Assembly: GCF_947495255.1 (NCBI RefSeq)
Contig: NZ_CANLYI010000003.1
Span: 1-64,000 of the forward strand
Source: an uncultured Winogradskyella sp.
Lineage (GTDB): Bacteria; Bacteroidota; Bacteroidia; Flavobacteriales; Flavobacteriaceae
Direction of reading: 5' to 3'
DNA length: 64,000 nucleotides
Of this stretch, positions 36,344 to 46,252 are shown piece by piece. The notes under the pieces are model-generated. The model searched no databases. It was not told where the DNA came from and worked only from the letters and a program-made list of their open reading frames with translations. Each line of letters opens with the position of its first letter. Within the stretch, counting starts at the first letter, position 1. Position numbers and translations under genes: made by a program.

Positions 36344-37311
36344 TATGCCTTATCTTTTTGTTTTCCTAATGTTTCTAAAAGAAGGATGGCACCAAAACCA
36401 ATAACGATAAATACAATTGCCATTACAATCTCGCTGTCGCCAGTATAAGACGTAGGTAAAATACTTCTGTCTAGTAAGGTTACCACTTCACCTTCAGAAT
36501 TTACACGTGTTTTTAAAACTTCTTTCCAAGGCCAGATTTTGTTTAGCGAACCAATCATAAAACCAGTTAAAATAGCTAAGGTGATATTTTTTTGATGCTT
36601 AAACATCCAATTTAAAGCTTTAGAAAAAACTTTTAAACCAACAATAGCACCAACTGCTAGCAATATGAATTTAAAAAATGCATCTTTAAATAATTCCATA
36701 TCACCATTTATAACACCATCTCTTAAATTATTAATGGTATCAATAGCTGTTTGGTAAGCACCAAGAATAAGTAAAATAAAGGCACCAGAAACACCTGGCA
36801 ATATCATGGCAATTATAGCAATAAAGCCACAGAATAATAGATAAAAAGGACTATCTGGTGACGCAAATGGTTCTGCAAGTGTAATGTAATATGATAATGC
36901 AGAAGTGATGATTATTGCAATGATGACTTTTATAGACCAACCTTTAATTTGTTTGGCTATGTAGAGTATACTCGCTAAAACAAGACCAAAAAAGAAAGAC
37001 CAAAGCAATATAGGTTCGTGGTGTAATAACCACTTAATTAGTTTCGCTAAGGATAAGATACTTATGGCAATACCCGAAAATAAGGCTAACAAAAAATTAC
37101 CATTAATGGAATTCCAAGCTGTTTTGAATCCTTCTTTTTTCCAGACTTTAAAAACGCTTAGGTTTACTTTGTCTATACTTTCTAGAAGTTCTTCGTAAAT
37201 ACCAGATATAAAAGCTATTGTTCCTCCAGAAACACCTGGTACAACGTCTGCTGCTCCCATGGCAATACCTTTAAAAGTGATGACTAAATAATCTATAAAT
37301 CGTCTTTGCAT
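36343..37311 (-). CDS. DUF368 (PopT-like) membrane protein, copy 1
   Basis: 322 residues, about eight to nine membrane segments. GIAMGAADVVPGVSGGTIAF at the N-terminus, FCGFIAIIAMILPGVSGAF in the middle and AILTGFMIGSLNKIWPWKE near the C-terminus mirror the downstream paralogue throughout, showing a tandem duplication. Likely a polyprenyl-phosphate translocase in the inner membrane, by family. Upstream neighbour is the TPR gene (39 bp away, same strand). ATG start. Confidence 0.92.
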   Translation of the reverse strand: MQRRFIDYLVITFKGIAMGAADVVPGVSGGTIAFISGIYEELLESIDKVNLSVFKVWKKEGFKTAWNSINGNFLLALFSGIAISILSLAKLIKWLLHHEPILLWSFFFGLVLASILYIAKQIKGWSIKVIIAIIITSALSYYITLAEPFASPDSPFYLLFCGFIAIIAMILPGVSGAFILLILGAYQTAIDTINNLRDGVINGDMELFKDAFFKFILLAVGAIVGLKVFSKALNWMFKHQKNITLAILTGFMIGSLNKIWPWKEVLKTRVNSEGEVVTLLDRSILPTSYTGDSEIVMAIVFIVIGFGAILLLETLGKQKDKA

Positions 37312-37350
37312 TTTGTATCTTATAATAAGACTGCTAAGTTATGATTTTTT

Positions 37351-38757
37351 TTAGTTTGATGACTTTTTACCATCTGAAATTATGGCCTTAATCAAAGGTC
37401 TATCTGTAAGTTGTGGGAATAATTCTGAAATAATGAAACTGTAGTCAATATTAAGACGTGTGGCATTTTTAAGATGAAAACGACCTTCTTCGGATTGATG
37501 AACCATAAAATAGAGTCCGGCTAATCGGTATTCTACTTCTGCATTTTCTGGATAAAATTCTGTGGTTTGAAGCAGATTAAAAATTGCAGCTTGGTATTCG
37601 CCAAGAGATACTAATATATCGGTTCTGTTTAACCAAGTATCTAATTCGTAATTACCTAATTCTATAGTGCGCTTATAAGCCTGTTCTGCCTCTTCTAAGA
37701 AGTTTAAGCGTTTGTTAACTGTTGCGTATAATTTCCAATAAACCACATTATCTCCATCAACGGAAACTGCTTTTTTAATATAATCGAGAGCATTTAGGTA
37801 GTCTAAGCGTTTTATGTAAAACTTAGTAATTGCAATCCAGCCCTTATCTAATAAAGGGTCTTCATCAATCGTTTTTTTGAAGAATTGTACAGCTAAATCA
37901 TCTTGTTTAAGTTTAGAATAACACTGACCAATTCGCAATAATGCAAATGATGTAGGGTCTTCTAAAGCTAAAGTGATTTTATAATTTTCAATGGCTTCTT
38001 CGTGCTTTTTAAGCTTCTCTAAAACCTTTCCTTTTTCTATGTATGCACCAACAAAAGTATCGTCAGAGATGATAGCAAAATCAAAGGCTGCATTGGCTTT
38101 TGCAAAATCATCGATTTCAAAATACTGTCTGCCTAATTGGTGCCATGCAACTTCACAATAGGGATTGCTGTCTAAAAAATTGTTTAGATATTCTATGGCT
38201 TCATCGTTAAGATTTAAAAAATCATAGCAATAAATAATATTGTGAAGCGCTGAATAATCTGATGGGTCACTTTCTAGACATTTTTTGAAAAACACAATGG
38301 CTTTATCAAATTTATCTAAGAACAAATATTCCATACCAACTAGTGCATATAAATCGGCATCATCCTCTGGCGTATTAGACATTTCAATAGCAATTAGTAA
38401 TGTGTCAATTGCTTTTTGATGTTCATCTTGCTTAGATAAAACATTTGCTTTTTGAATGAATATTTCTTCGTTGGTTGGTTCTAAATTATGAAGTCTATCT
38501 AATAATTCATTAGCTTCAGAAAACTTGTTTTCAATAACTAGTATTTCAACCTGAAATAACCTTAGGTTGATAGAAGTTGGGTGTTGTTCTAAACCTAATT
38601 TAATTGCGCGTTTAGACAGGGCAATTTTGCCATTCTCTAAATAATGATGAATAATATTTTCAAACTCATTTGAATCAAAGAACAATATATCATTGGTCTT
38701 TAACATCGATTCAAATCGAGTAAGGGATAAATTTTCGTCGTCGCGACTGTATTGCAT
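37351..38757 (-). CDS. Tetratricopeptide repeat protein
   Basis: 468 residues made almost wholly of TPR units, at least nine visible from about residue 65 to 440 (for example ALVGMEYLFLDKFDKAIVFF, ALLRIGQCYSKLKQDDLAV, YRLAGLYFMVHQSEEGRFHL). No signal peptide, so cytoplasmic. It probably acts as a protein-interaction scaffold; partner unknown. It leads the unit TPR, DUF368, DUF368, aroE. ATG start at 38757. Confidence 0.92.
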   Translation of the reverse strand: MQYSRDDENLSLTRFESMLKTNDILFFDSNEFENIIHHYLENGKIALSKRAIKLGLEQHPTSINLRLFQVEILVIENKFSEANELLDRLHNLEPTNEEIFIQKANVLSKQDEHQKAIDTLLIAIEMSNTPEDDADLYALVGMEYLFLDKFDKAIVFFKKCLESDPSDYSALHNIIYCYDFLNLNDEAIEYLNNFLDSNPYCEVAWHQLGRQYFEIDDFAKANAAFDFAIISDDTFVGAYIEKGKVLEKLKKHEEAIENYKITLALEDPTSFALLRIGQCYSKLKQDDLAVQFFKKTIDEDPLLDKGWIAITKFYIKRLDYLNALDYIKKAVSVDGDNVVYWKLYATVNKRLNFLEEAEQAYKRTIELGNYELDTWLNRTDILVSLGEYQAAIFNLLQTTEFYPENAEVEYRLAGLYFMVHQSEEGRFHLKNATRLNIDYSFIISELFPQLTDRPLIKAIISDGKKSSN

Positions 38758-38918
38758 AAATGGATTAATAGTTCAATGGAATAAAATTACAGTTATACTT
38801 AGTGCAAGATTGAAATTTAAACTATTGTTTTTAACAAAGTAGTTAACATTAAAAGAATGCTTTATAAGGAAACACTTAAGGTGTTGATTAGTAGTGTTTT
38901 TTAAGCTCTTAAAAAGTG

Positions 38919-40094
38919 TTAAATTTTATCTAAAATAGAAGTTATAATACGGCAACCTTCAATAATTTCATCGTTTGAAATTGTTAAAGGAGGTGTAATT
39001 CTTATGGCTTTAGGTTCAAAAAGTAACCAAAATAAGATTAATCCTTTATTTTGGGCTTGTAAAATTACCTCATTGGTAAGTTCAGCATTATCAGTAAATG
39101 CAGCTAACATTAATCCACGACCTCTAATTTCTTTAATGCGTTTATGCTGAAGGTGTTTACGTATTAATTGTTCTTTTTCTAAAGTTTCAGAAATAAGATT
39201 AGATTCTGTAATCTCTTTTAGAGTTGCTAAAGCTGCTGCTGCAATTACAGGGTTTCCACCAAAAGTAGTAATATGTCCAAGTTTAGGATTGTCACTTAAA
39301 GTATCCATCATTTCTTTTGAAGCTGTAAATGCTCCAATTGGTAAACCGCCTCCTAAACCTTTCCCAGTAACGACAATGTCTGGTTGGCAGTTGTAATTTT
39401 CAAAGCCAAATAATTTTCCTGTTCTACCAATTCCTGGTTGAATTTCGTCTAAAATAAAAACAGCGCCAACTTGGTGACAACGCGCTTGTACCTTAGTTAA
39501 ATAATTATTTGTAGGCTCTATAAAACCAGCGCCTCCTTGGATGGTTTCTAAAATAACTGCAGCTGTATTTTCTGTTATTTTATGTAAATCACTTTCAAGG
39601 TTAAATGCAATATGTTTTATATCTGGAATTAATGGTAAAAACGGTTTTTTGCGTTCTTCGTAATCCATAAGACTAAGAGAACCCATTGTGTTTCCGTGAT
39701 AGGCATTCTTTGCTGCAATAATTTCTGAACGACCTGTGTAGCGTCTTGCCAATTTAATGCTGCCTTCAATAGCTTCTGTACCAGAGTTTACTAAATATGT
39801 AGACTCTAAAGGTTCTGGTAAATGCTTTGCTAGTAATTTTGATAATTCTACCGCTGGTTTTTGTACATATTCGCCATAAACCATAACATGAAGATATTGG
39901 TCTACTTGTGTTTTTATAGCTTTCACTACTTTGGGATGTGAATGTCCTAAACTACACGCAGAAACTCCTGCTACAAAATCTAGATATGCTTTTTTATTTG
40001 AATCGTAAATGTAAGACCCTTTTGCATGACTAATTTCCATCGCCAAAGGATGTGGTGTCGTTTGCGCTTGGTATTTAATGAACTCTGCTTTCAA
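38919..40094 (-). CDS. Class III aminotransferase (acetylornithine/ornithine type)
   Basis: 391 residues. FVAGVSACSLGHSHPKV at the N-terminus, VNSGTEAIEGSIKLARRYTG (phosphate loop), FILDEIQPGIGRTGK (PLP-binding Asp) and VVTGKGLGGGLPIGAF with the Schiff-base Lys are all intact. The family includes ArgD and ornithine aminotransferase; no other arginine genes are nearby, so the substrate is left open. The start is a TTG directly after the TAA of the OstA-like gene, in the same frame, and the next ATG would remove 18 conserved residues. Confidence 0.93.
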   Translation of the reverse strand: MKAEFIKYQAQTTPHPLAMEISHAKGSYIYDSNKKAYLDFVAGVSACSLGHSHPKVVKAIKTQVDQYLHVMVYGEYVQKPAVELSKLLAKHLPEPLESTYLVNSGTEAIEGSIKLARRYTGRSEIIAAKNAYHGNTMGSLSLMDYEERKKPFLPLIPDIKHIAFNLESDLHKITENTAAVILETIQGGAGFIEPTNNYLTKVQARCHQVGAVFILDEIQPGIGRTGKLFGFENYNCQPDIVVTGKGLGGGLPIGAFTASKEMMDTLSDNPKLGHITTFGGNPVIAAAALATLKEITESNLISETLEKEQLIRKHLQHKRIKEIRGRGLMLAAFTDNAELTNEVILQAQNKGLILFWLLFEPKAIRITPPLTISNDEIIEGCRIITSILDKI

Positions 40095-41957
40095 TTACTT
40101 GTCTTCTTTTTCTAAATCTTTTTTCACGTCTTCTTTTAAGACTTTTTTCACGTCCTTTTGCAAAGCTTGTTTAGCCTGTGAAATTGGTTTCGTAGTATTG
40201 ACTTTAGTTAAAGGCAGTGCGGTTGCAGGTGCTGGTTTTGGTAAGTTACGAGCAGCTTTGTTTTCTTTTTCGGGTGTTATTTTACCTGCTTCTTCAATAC
40301 GTTCTGTAACAGCATCATCAATAAATTCTTCAGGTGGTACGTAATCATCTAAGCCTTTTATTTTTGGTAAAACTAAAGGAGGATCATCTTTAAATAAATC
40401 TTCAACAGACATTGGTCGTTCTTCGCCACGCCAATCAAATCCTCTTAATCGTCTACCAGCTTTTGGGAACTCTGATTCTGGGAATAATTCAGCATCAGTT
40501 TGAAGAATAAATCGTGTTTCTACAATTTCCTTGTTTTCAATCTGAATATTAATACTACCAGACTTAGACTTGTCAATTCCTACCAATTCATTTTTGTCAT
40601 TTCTTAAATAATAGATGACTTCAGCATTTTTAATAATATCTACATTGTAGAGTTCATTGTCTCTAAATAAACCAATTAAACGTTTTCCTTTTATTTGATT
40701 GTAGCTATCTTCACTTAGCGTGTCTTTACTTACTAAAAACGCATTTTCAAATACTTTTAATGAATCTAGTTTTTCGGTTTCAACATTAGATATTAAATGA
40801 ATGGTATCTCCTGTCATTTGGTTACCAACATTCCATAGTACAGGTTTTCGTTTTGCGGCAAAAGCATCAGTAGAACTATATCTGCTGAGATTAATTAATT
40901 GTGTTAATCCTTTTTTATGATCTACATGAATAGAATCCGCTTTGCCTGCCATGTTACTCTTATATAATTTCACATTATAAAAAGCTCTGGTAATTCGGTT
41001 GGGGTCTTTTCCTGTTAACATTAAAGTGTCCGCGTGGATATAAACAGAATCTTGTTCTTGAACCGTAATCGCTAAAGCGCGTTTGGTAATAAAAACCGAA
41101 TCTTTAGCTCTCCAAACTTCAGCATAATGTCCCTTTATAATACTTTTATTTAAAGTATCTGTAACAGTAATATTATTGGTGGCAGAAGCAAAACTTTTGT
41201 TCCGGTCAAAATATAAACTATCGCCTTCTACGGTTCGGTTATCGTAATCGATTTTAGCATTCCGTTGAAAGTTCCCTATATTTTTATTAGTGTCATAAAA
41301 ACCACGTTCGCAATACACTTTACTGGTTTCACCAGTAATGGTAGAAGGTCCAAAAAGGTAAGCATGTCCGTTTTCTGTAAAGAAATCAAGACGGTCTGTG
41401 TTTAAAGTATATTGTGGATTTACGAGAACTACATCTTTTACAAACTGATATTTGCTCGCAGCCATATAGTAGCGACCTATTTTACTTGTAATGGTACCAG
41501 ATGAGTCTCTAACAACTGTACCACCTGTATTGTAGTAGGCTTGTTGTTTAACTCTATCAAAATGAAGTGTATCTGTTTTGAGCGTAGATTGAGGCTCTGT
41601 TAAAACAACATCTCCTCTTGCGAATGCTAATTGGGTTTTACCACTATATTCAACATATTTGGCGACCATATTAATTGTGTCGCCTTGTTTCATAATAACG
41701 TTACTAAAGGCTTCAAGATAATCCTGGTCTTCATAATAGATGGCTTTATCGCACCAGACATTGACACCTTTATGGATAAAGTGAACTTGTTGAGATTTGT
41801 CTCTAAGAAAAACTAGAGCACCATCTTCAATATCTGGTGCTGTAGATGTATTACCAGAATACTCTACAGTTATTTTCTGTTTTTCTTGAGCAAAATTGAT
41901 GGTTACAACAGTTAAACAAATAAATAAGATGAGATTTTTAAAACGTTTCAAAGCCAT
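40095..41957 (-). CDS. OstA-like (LptA/LptD N-domain) protein
   Basis: 620 residues from the ATG at 41957; an earlier ATG at 41990 adds 11 residues but would bury the signal peptide (ALKRFKNLILFICLTVV, ends NFAQ). The first 250 residues hold OstA/LptA-type beta-jellyroll repeats (VWCDKAIYYEDQDYLEAFSN, DTLHFDRVKQQAYY, YCERGFYDTNKNIG). The C-terminus is Lys/Glu/Pro-rich. Family role: LPS transport across the periplasm or assembly at the outer membrane. The aminotransferase gene begins at its stop codon. Confidence 0.88.
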   Translation of the reverse strand: MALKRFKNLILFICLTVVTINFAQEKQKITVEYSGNTSTAPDIEDGALVFLRDKSQQVHFIHKGVNVWCDKAIYYEDQDYLEAFSNVIMKQGDTINMVAKYVEYSGKTQLAFARGDVVLTEPQSTLKTDTLHFDRVKQQAYYNTGGTVVRDSSGTITSKIGRYYMAASKYQFVKDVVLVNPQYTLNTDRLDFFTENGHAYLFGPSTITGETSKVYCERGFYDTNKNIGNFQRNAKIDYDNRTVEGDSLYFDRNKSFASATNNITVTDTLNKSIIKGHYAEVWRAKDSVFITKRALAITVQEQDSVYIHADTLMLTGKDPNRITRAFYNVKLYKSNMAGKADSIHVDHKKGLTQLINLSRYSSTDAFAAKRKPVLWNVGNQMTGDTIHLISNVETEKLDSLKVFENAFLVSKDTLSEDSYNQIKGKRLIGLFRDNELYNVDIIKNAEVIYYLRNDKNELVGIDKSKSGSINIQIENKEIVETRFILQTDAELFPESEFPKAGRRLRGFDWRGEERPMSVEDLFKDDPPLVLPKIKGLDDYVPPEEFIDDAVTERIEEAGKITPEKENKAARNLPKPAPATALPLTKVNTTKPISQAKQALQKDVKKVLKEDVKKDLEKEDK

Positions 41958-42036
41958 ATATTTTACAAAATAACACTTAAAAGATTGCATTAGTATATGT
42001 TAACGTTTTATTTAACAGAATAATAAAGTTAAAAAT

Positions 42037-43317
42037 CTAAACCGTCTTACGAATAATTGTTTGCTTTCTATCTGGTCCTACAGAAACAATTGTAATAGGA
42101 ATATTTAATTCTTTTTCTAAGAATTCTACATAACCATTTAAGTTGTCTGGTAATTGAGATGCTTCCGTCATACCTGTTAAATCTGCAGCCCAACCATTTA
42201 CTTCTGTATAAATAGGAGTGACGTTCTCTTCTTCAATATTGTATGGTAAATGCGTGATAGTTTCACCTTTATAATTGTAAGCCGTACATACTTTTAAGGT
42301 TTTAAAACCAGAAAGTACATCACCTTTCATCATAATTAATTGAGTTACACCATTTACTTGGCAAGCATAGCGTAAAGCTACTAAATCTAACCAACCACAA
42401 CGTCTTGGGCGACCTGTTGTTGCACCAAATTCGTTACCAACTTTAGCCATAGTTTCGCCATCCTTATCAAACAATTCTGTAGGGAAAGGACCAGAACCTA
42501 CACGAGTTGTGTATGCTTTAAAAATTCCGAAAACTTCACCAATTTGGTTAGGAGCAACGCCTAAACCTGTACAAGCACCTGCGGCAGTTGTATTAGATGA
42601 TGTAACAAACGGATACGTACCAAAATCAATATCTAATAAAGAACCTTGAGCACCTTCTGCTAAAATAGATTTACCAGCTAGTTGTGCTTGGTGCACATAT
42701 TCTTCAGAATCTATAAATTTTAAACTTTTTAAAGTGTCGATAGCAGCAAAGAAATCGGCCTCTAATTCTTTTAAATCATACTGAATATCTACATTATAGA
42801 ATTCAATCATCGCTTCATGTTTATCTGCTAAAGCTCTGTATTTATCTTTCCAATCAGCTAATTCAATATCACCAACTCTAATTCCGTTTCTGCCAGTTTT
42901 GTCCATGTAAGTTGGGCCAATTCCTTTTAATGTAGAACCAATTTTAGCTTTTCCTTTTGAAGCTTCACTTGCAGCATCTAATAATCGATGCGTTGGTAAA
43001 ATGATATGTGCTTTTCTAGAAATGCAAAGTGATTTTCTGTAATCAACATTTTGCTCTTCTAATTTATCGAGTTCTTTTTTGAAAATAACAGGATCTATAA
43101 CTACACCATTACCAACAAGGTTGATTTTTCCTTCATGAAAAATACCAGATGGAATAGTATGTAAAACATGTTTTTTGCCGTTAAATACTAAAGTGTGTCC
43201 TGCATTTGGGCCACCTTGAAAACGTGCAATAATATCGTAGTTAGAGGTGAATACATCGACAATTTTTCCTTTGCCTTCGTCGCCCCATTGTAATCCAAGT
43301 AGTAAATCTACTGCCAT
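42037..43317 (-). CDS. purA: Adenylosuccinate synthase
   Basis: 426 residues, full length. The N-terminal LQWGDEGKGKIVD (GTP-binding loop with catalytic Asp), GGPNAGHTL (catalytic His), STLKGIGPTYMDK, TTAAGACTGLGVAP and TGRPRRCGWLDLVALRYA are all present. It joins aspartate to IMP using GTP in AMP synthesis. Only 11 bp separate it from the upstream Fur-family gene, so the regulator and purA are probably on one mRNA. Confidence 0.97.
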   Translation of the reverse strand: MAVDLLLGLQWGDEGKGKIVDVFTSNYDIIARFQGGPNAGHTLVFNGKKHVLHTIPSGIFHEGKINLVGNGVVIDPVIFKKELDKLEEQNVDYRKSLCISRKAHIILPTHRLLDAASEASKGKAKIGSTLKGIGPTYMDKTGRNGIRVGDIELADWKDKYRALADKHEAMIEFYNVDIQYDLKELEADFFAAIDTLKSLKFIDSEEYVHQAQLAGKSILAEGAQGSLLDIDFGTYPFVTSSNTTAAGACTGLGVAPNQIGEVFGIFKAYTTRVGSGPFPTELFDKDGETMAKVGNEFGATTGRPRRCGWLDLVALRYACQVNGVTQLIMMKGDVLSGFKTLKVCTAYNYKGETITHLPYNIEEENVTPIYTEVNGWAADLTGMTEASQLPDNLNGYVEFLEKELNIPITIVSVGPDRKQTIIRKTV

Positions 43318-43328
43318 TTTAAATCTGA

Positions 43329-43781
43329 TTAGTCGTCTTTTTTACGATTGCCGTAAAAATATAGTGAATGATTAGTTATTTGAATATCAAAAACTTCTTC
43401 GATAGTTTTTTTGATGGATTGAATGCGTGGGTCACAAAACTCAATGACTTCGCCAGTATCTGTAAGAATAACGTGGTCGTGATTTTTGTCGAAATATGAT
43501 TTTTCGTAATGTGCCTGACTTTGTCCAAATTGATGTTTGCGGACAAGTGCACACTCCAATAGCAATTCAATTGTATTATAAAGTGTTGCTCTACTTACAC
43601 GGTAGTTTTTGTTTTTCATTTTGATATAAAGAGATTCTATATCAAAGTGTTCTTCACTATCGTATATTTCTTGAAGTATAGCGTAACGCTCAGGCGTTTT
43701 TCTATGACCTTTGTCTTCAAGGAATTGAGTAAAGACACGCTTTACTATTTCCTGATTGCTTTCTTCTGTGGTTACATTCAT
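43329..43781 (-). CDS. Fur family transcriptional regulator lacking the CxxC zinc pair
   Basis: 150 residues. Winged-helix domain at about 15-90 ([31 protein letters not shown]) and dimerisation domain with the metal-binding [18 protein letters not shown]. In typical Fur and PerR this last stretch reads HDHxxCxxCG; here both Cys are replaced (ILTDTG), so the structural zinc site is missing. Target genes and metal cannot be assigned. Located between the RelA/SpoT gene (114 bp) and purA (11 bp). ATG start with a -7 element 10 nt upstream. Confidence 0.9.
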   Translation of the reverse strand: MNVTTEESNQEIVKRVFTQFLEDKGHRKTPERYAILQEIYDSEEHFDIESLYIKMKNKNYRVSRATLYNTIELLLECALVRKHQFGQSQAHYEKSYFDKNHDHVILTDTGEVIEFCDPRIQSIKKTIEEVFDIQITNHSLYFYGNRKKDD

Positions 43782-43791
43782 AATTAGAGAA

Positions 43792-43799
43792 CAAATTTA
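43792..43799 (-). promoter_or_regulatory. Candidate -7 element for the Fur-family gene
   Basis: TAAATTTG on the minus strand, ending 10 nt before the ATG at 43781. No TTG -33 element seen. Confidence 0.4.
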
Positions 43800-43895
43800 A
43801 GTAATTTTTAAATGATATGAATTGTAAAAACTGCCTTAAAAAAGAAAAGAAATGAACATGCTTTTAATAACTTTTTTAAAGCTTTGCAAAAGCTG

Positions 43896-46103
43896 TTATA
43901 CTCTAGTCACTTTATCAATACCATTAATCTTTTTTAGGTTATCCATAAGTTTTTTTAGCATCGTTTGATTTTTTACATCTACGGTTATTTTTCCCGTAAA
44001 AACGCCATCATCACTAGAAAAACTTAAACTTTTCATATTAACATGCATGTTTTCTGAAATTAACTTGGTAATATGATTTACAAGTCCCATGTCATCTATA
44101 CCAGACAACGTAAGTTGTGAGGTATAGACCTGCTGTGAAGAATCTATCCATTTAGCTTGCAAAATTCTATAGGCATAATTAGATTGTAAACTTACTGCAT
44201 TTGGACAATTTTTTTTATGGATTTTAATACCATCATTAATGGTTAAGAACCCAAATACTTTATCTCCAGGAATGGGGTTACAACAATTGGCTAATGTATA
44301 ATTAAGCTTTTCTTCTTCTTTACCAAAAACCAGCATATCATATTTAGAGGTGATTTCTTCTTTATGTATATCTTTTGGTACAGATGGTTTATAAATCTTA
44401 TTTTTAAAATAACTGACAAAAGCATTGCTACGAGATGAAGCAAAGGCTTTCAGTTTTGTATTATCAATGGTGCCAATACCAACACGATAAAATAAATCTA
44501 AGGAGGTATTTAATTTAAAATAACTGACTAAATCGTTAATTGAACTTTCATTCAAATTAATTTTAAGTTGTTTTAATTTTCGTCTTAAAATTTCTTTACC
44601 TTCTTCTGCTATAAGTTTGGTGTCTTCATTTAATGCCGATTTTATTTTGCTTCGTGCTCTAGCAGTTGTCGCGTAATCTAACCAGTTAGCATTAGGTTTA
44701 GCATTTTCTGAGGTCATTACTTCAACACGATCACCACTTTTTAATTCGGTACTTAACGGAACTAATTTACCATTTACTTTTGCACCTCTGGTTTTCATGC
44801 CAATTTCTGTATGTATACTAAAAGCAAAATCTAAAGGTGTTGCACCTTTTGGTAATGATTTTAAATCTCCTTTTGGTGAAAAGACAAATATTTCTTTAGA
44901 ATATAAATTGAGTTTAAACTGCTCTACAAAATCTACAGCATCAGCTTCGTGATTTTCTAATGCTTCTTGCAAACGGTTAATCCATAAATCAAGATTATCT
45001 TCTTTGGCGTCTGCATTCTTATATTTATAGTGTGCTGCATAGCCTTTTTCTGCAATCTCATTCATGCGTTCACTTCTAATCTGAACTTCTACCCAACGGC
45101 TTTTTGGTCCGACAACAGTAATATGAAGTGCTTCGTAACCTGTAGATTTTGGTGAAGAAATCCAATCTCTTAGTCTAATTGGATTAGGTGTAAAATGATC
45201 TGTAACGATAGAATATATTTTCCAAGCCAAGAATTTTTCGTTGGCTATATCCGATTTGTAAATAATTCTAACAGCAAACTTGTCATAAACTTCCTCAAAG
45301 GCAACACCTTGTTTTACCATTTTTCTACGAATACTAAAAATAGATTTTGGTCGTCCTTTTATTTCGTAATGTAAACCTTCAGTAGTTAAGGAGTCGTCTA
45401 TAACTTTAGAAAATGCTTTAATATAAGCATCTTGGTCCTCCTTACTATCTTGTATTTTTTCTAGAATGTCATTATAGACTTCCGGTTCTGTATATTTTAA
45501 TCCTAAATCTTCAAGCTCAGTTTTAATATTATAAAGGCCTATTCTGTGGGCTAAAGGTGCATATATGTATAAGGTTTCAGAGGCAATTTTAACTTGTTTG
45601 TCTGCACGCATAGAATCCATTGTTTGCATATTATGCAAACGGTCTGCTATTTTTATAATAATAACTCTAACGTCATCATTTAACGTTAATAGCATTTTTC
45701 TGAAATTCTCAGCTTGTAAAGACACATCCATGTCTTTTTTTAGTGATGATATTTTTGTTAATCCATCAACAATTCTGGCCACAGTTTCGCCAAAGAGTTG
45801 TTCCATATCATCTATGGTGTAATCTGGATTGTCTTCAACAACATCATGAAGTAAAGCCGCAGCAATAGATGTAGCATCCATACCAATCTCTTGTGCTACA
45901 ATTTTTGCAACAGCAATGGGATGGAAAATATAAGCCTCTCCAGACTTGCGTCTTTGGTCTTTGTGCGCATCGAGAGCCACCTCAAAAGCATGACGAATTA
46001 ATTTTTTATCATCAACCGTTAAAGTTTGATAGCTTACCTTAAGTAATTCTTTATAAGCTTTGGCAATGGCTTTGTTTTCTATTTCTATGGCTTCTTCCGT
46101 CAT
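43896..46103 (-). CDS. rsh: RelA/SpoT family (p)ppGpp synthetase/hydrolase
   Basis: 735 residues with the complete long-RSH layout: HD hydrolase domain (about 30-180; QRRKSGEAYIFHP, AALLHDVVEDN, IKIADRLHNMQTM), synthetase domain (about 235-350; GRPKSIFSIRRKM, DKFAVRIIY, GYEALHITV), TGS domain (about 400-460; VFSPKGDLKSLPKGATPLD) and C-terminal ACT domain (about 660-735). The intact HD motifs argue for hydrolysis; synthesis is expected as well. It sets the level of the stringent-response alarmone. Confidence 0.95.
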   Translation of the reverse strand: MTEEAIEIENKAIAKAYKELLKVSYQTLTVDDKKLIRHAFEVALDAHKDQRRKSGEAYIFHPIAVAKIVAQEIGMDATSIAAALLHDVVEDNPDYTIDDMEQLFGETVARIVDGLTKISSLKKDMDVSLQAENFRKMLLTLNDDVRVIIIKIADRLHNMQTMDSMRADKQVKIASETLYIYAPLAHRIGLYNIKTELEDLGLKYTEPEVYNDILEKIQDSKEDQDAYIKAFSKVIDDSLTTEGLHYEIKGRPKSIFSIRRKMVKQGVAFEEVYDKFAVRIIYKSDIANEKFLAWKIYSIVTDHFTPNPIRLRDWISSPKSTGYEALHITVVGPKSRWVEVQIRSERMNEIAEKGYAAHYKYKNADAKEDNLDLWINRLQEALENHEADAVDFVEQFKLNLYSKEIFVFSPKGDLKSLPKGATPLDFAFSIHTEIGMKTRGAKVNGKLVPLSTELKSGDRVEVMTSENAKPNANWLDYATTARARSKIKSALNEDTKLIAEEGKEILRRKLKQLKINLNESSINDLVSYFKLNTSLDLFYRVGIGTIDNTKLKAFASSRSNAFVSYFKNKIYKPSVPKDIHKEEITSKYDMLVFGKEEEKLNYTLANCCNPIPGDKVFGFLTINDGIKIHKKNCPNAVSLQSNYAYRILQAKWIDSSQQVYTSQLTLSGIDDMGLVNHITKLISENMHVNMKSLSFSSDDGVFTGKITVDVKNQTMLKKLMDNLKKINGIDKVTRV

Positions 46104-46200
46104 AGAACTAAATTAGTGAAATGCTTTTTAATTGGCAATTGTTTTTTTGAATGAAATTTAGAATTAGTCCTTTTTAAAGAAATTAGATTTTATATAAACA

Positions 46201-46229
46201 ACAAAACCCACATTTAATGCAGGTTTTGT
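46201..46229 (-). terminator. Hairpin after the SDR gene
   Basis: ACAAAACC pairs with GGTTTTGT across a 13-nt loop. On the minus strand it follows the SDR stop at 46253 and is trailed by a T-rich stretch, and it precedes the RelA/SpoT start at 46103. Confidence 0.5.
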
Positions 46230-46252
46230 AATAATTTATTTCAAGTTGAAAC

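Noticed and set aside
38869..38900. AAACACT/AGTGTTT hairpin after the aminotransferase gene as a terminator
   Set aside because: Seven-bp stem, long loop and no T run on the transcribed strand.
43850..43890. AGCTTT/AAAGCT hairpin after the RelA/SpoT gene as a terminator
   Set aside because: Only six pairs and followed by A-rich, not T-rich, sequence on the minus strand.
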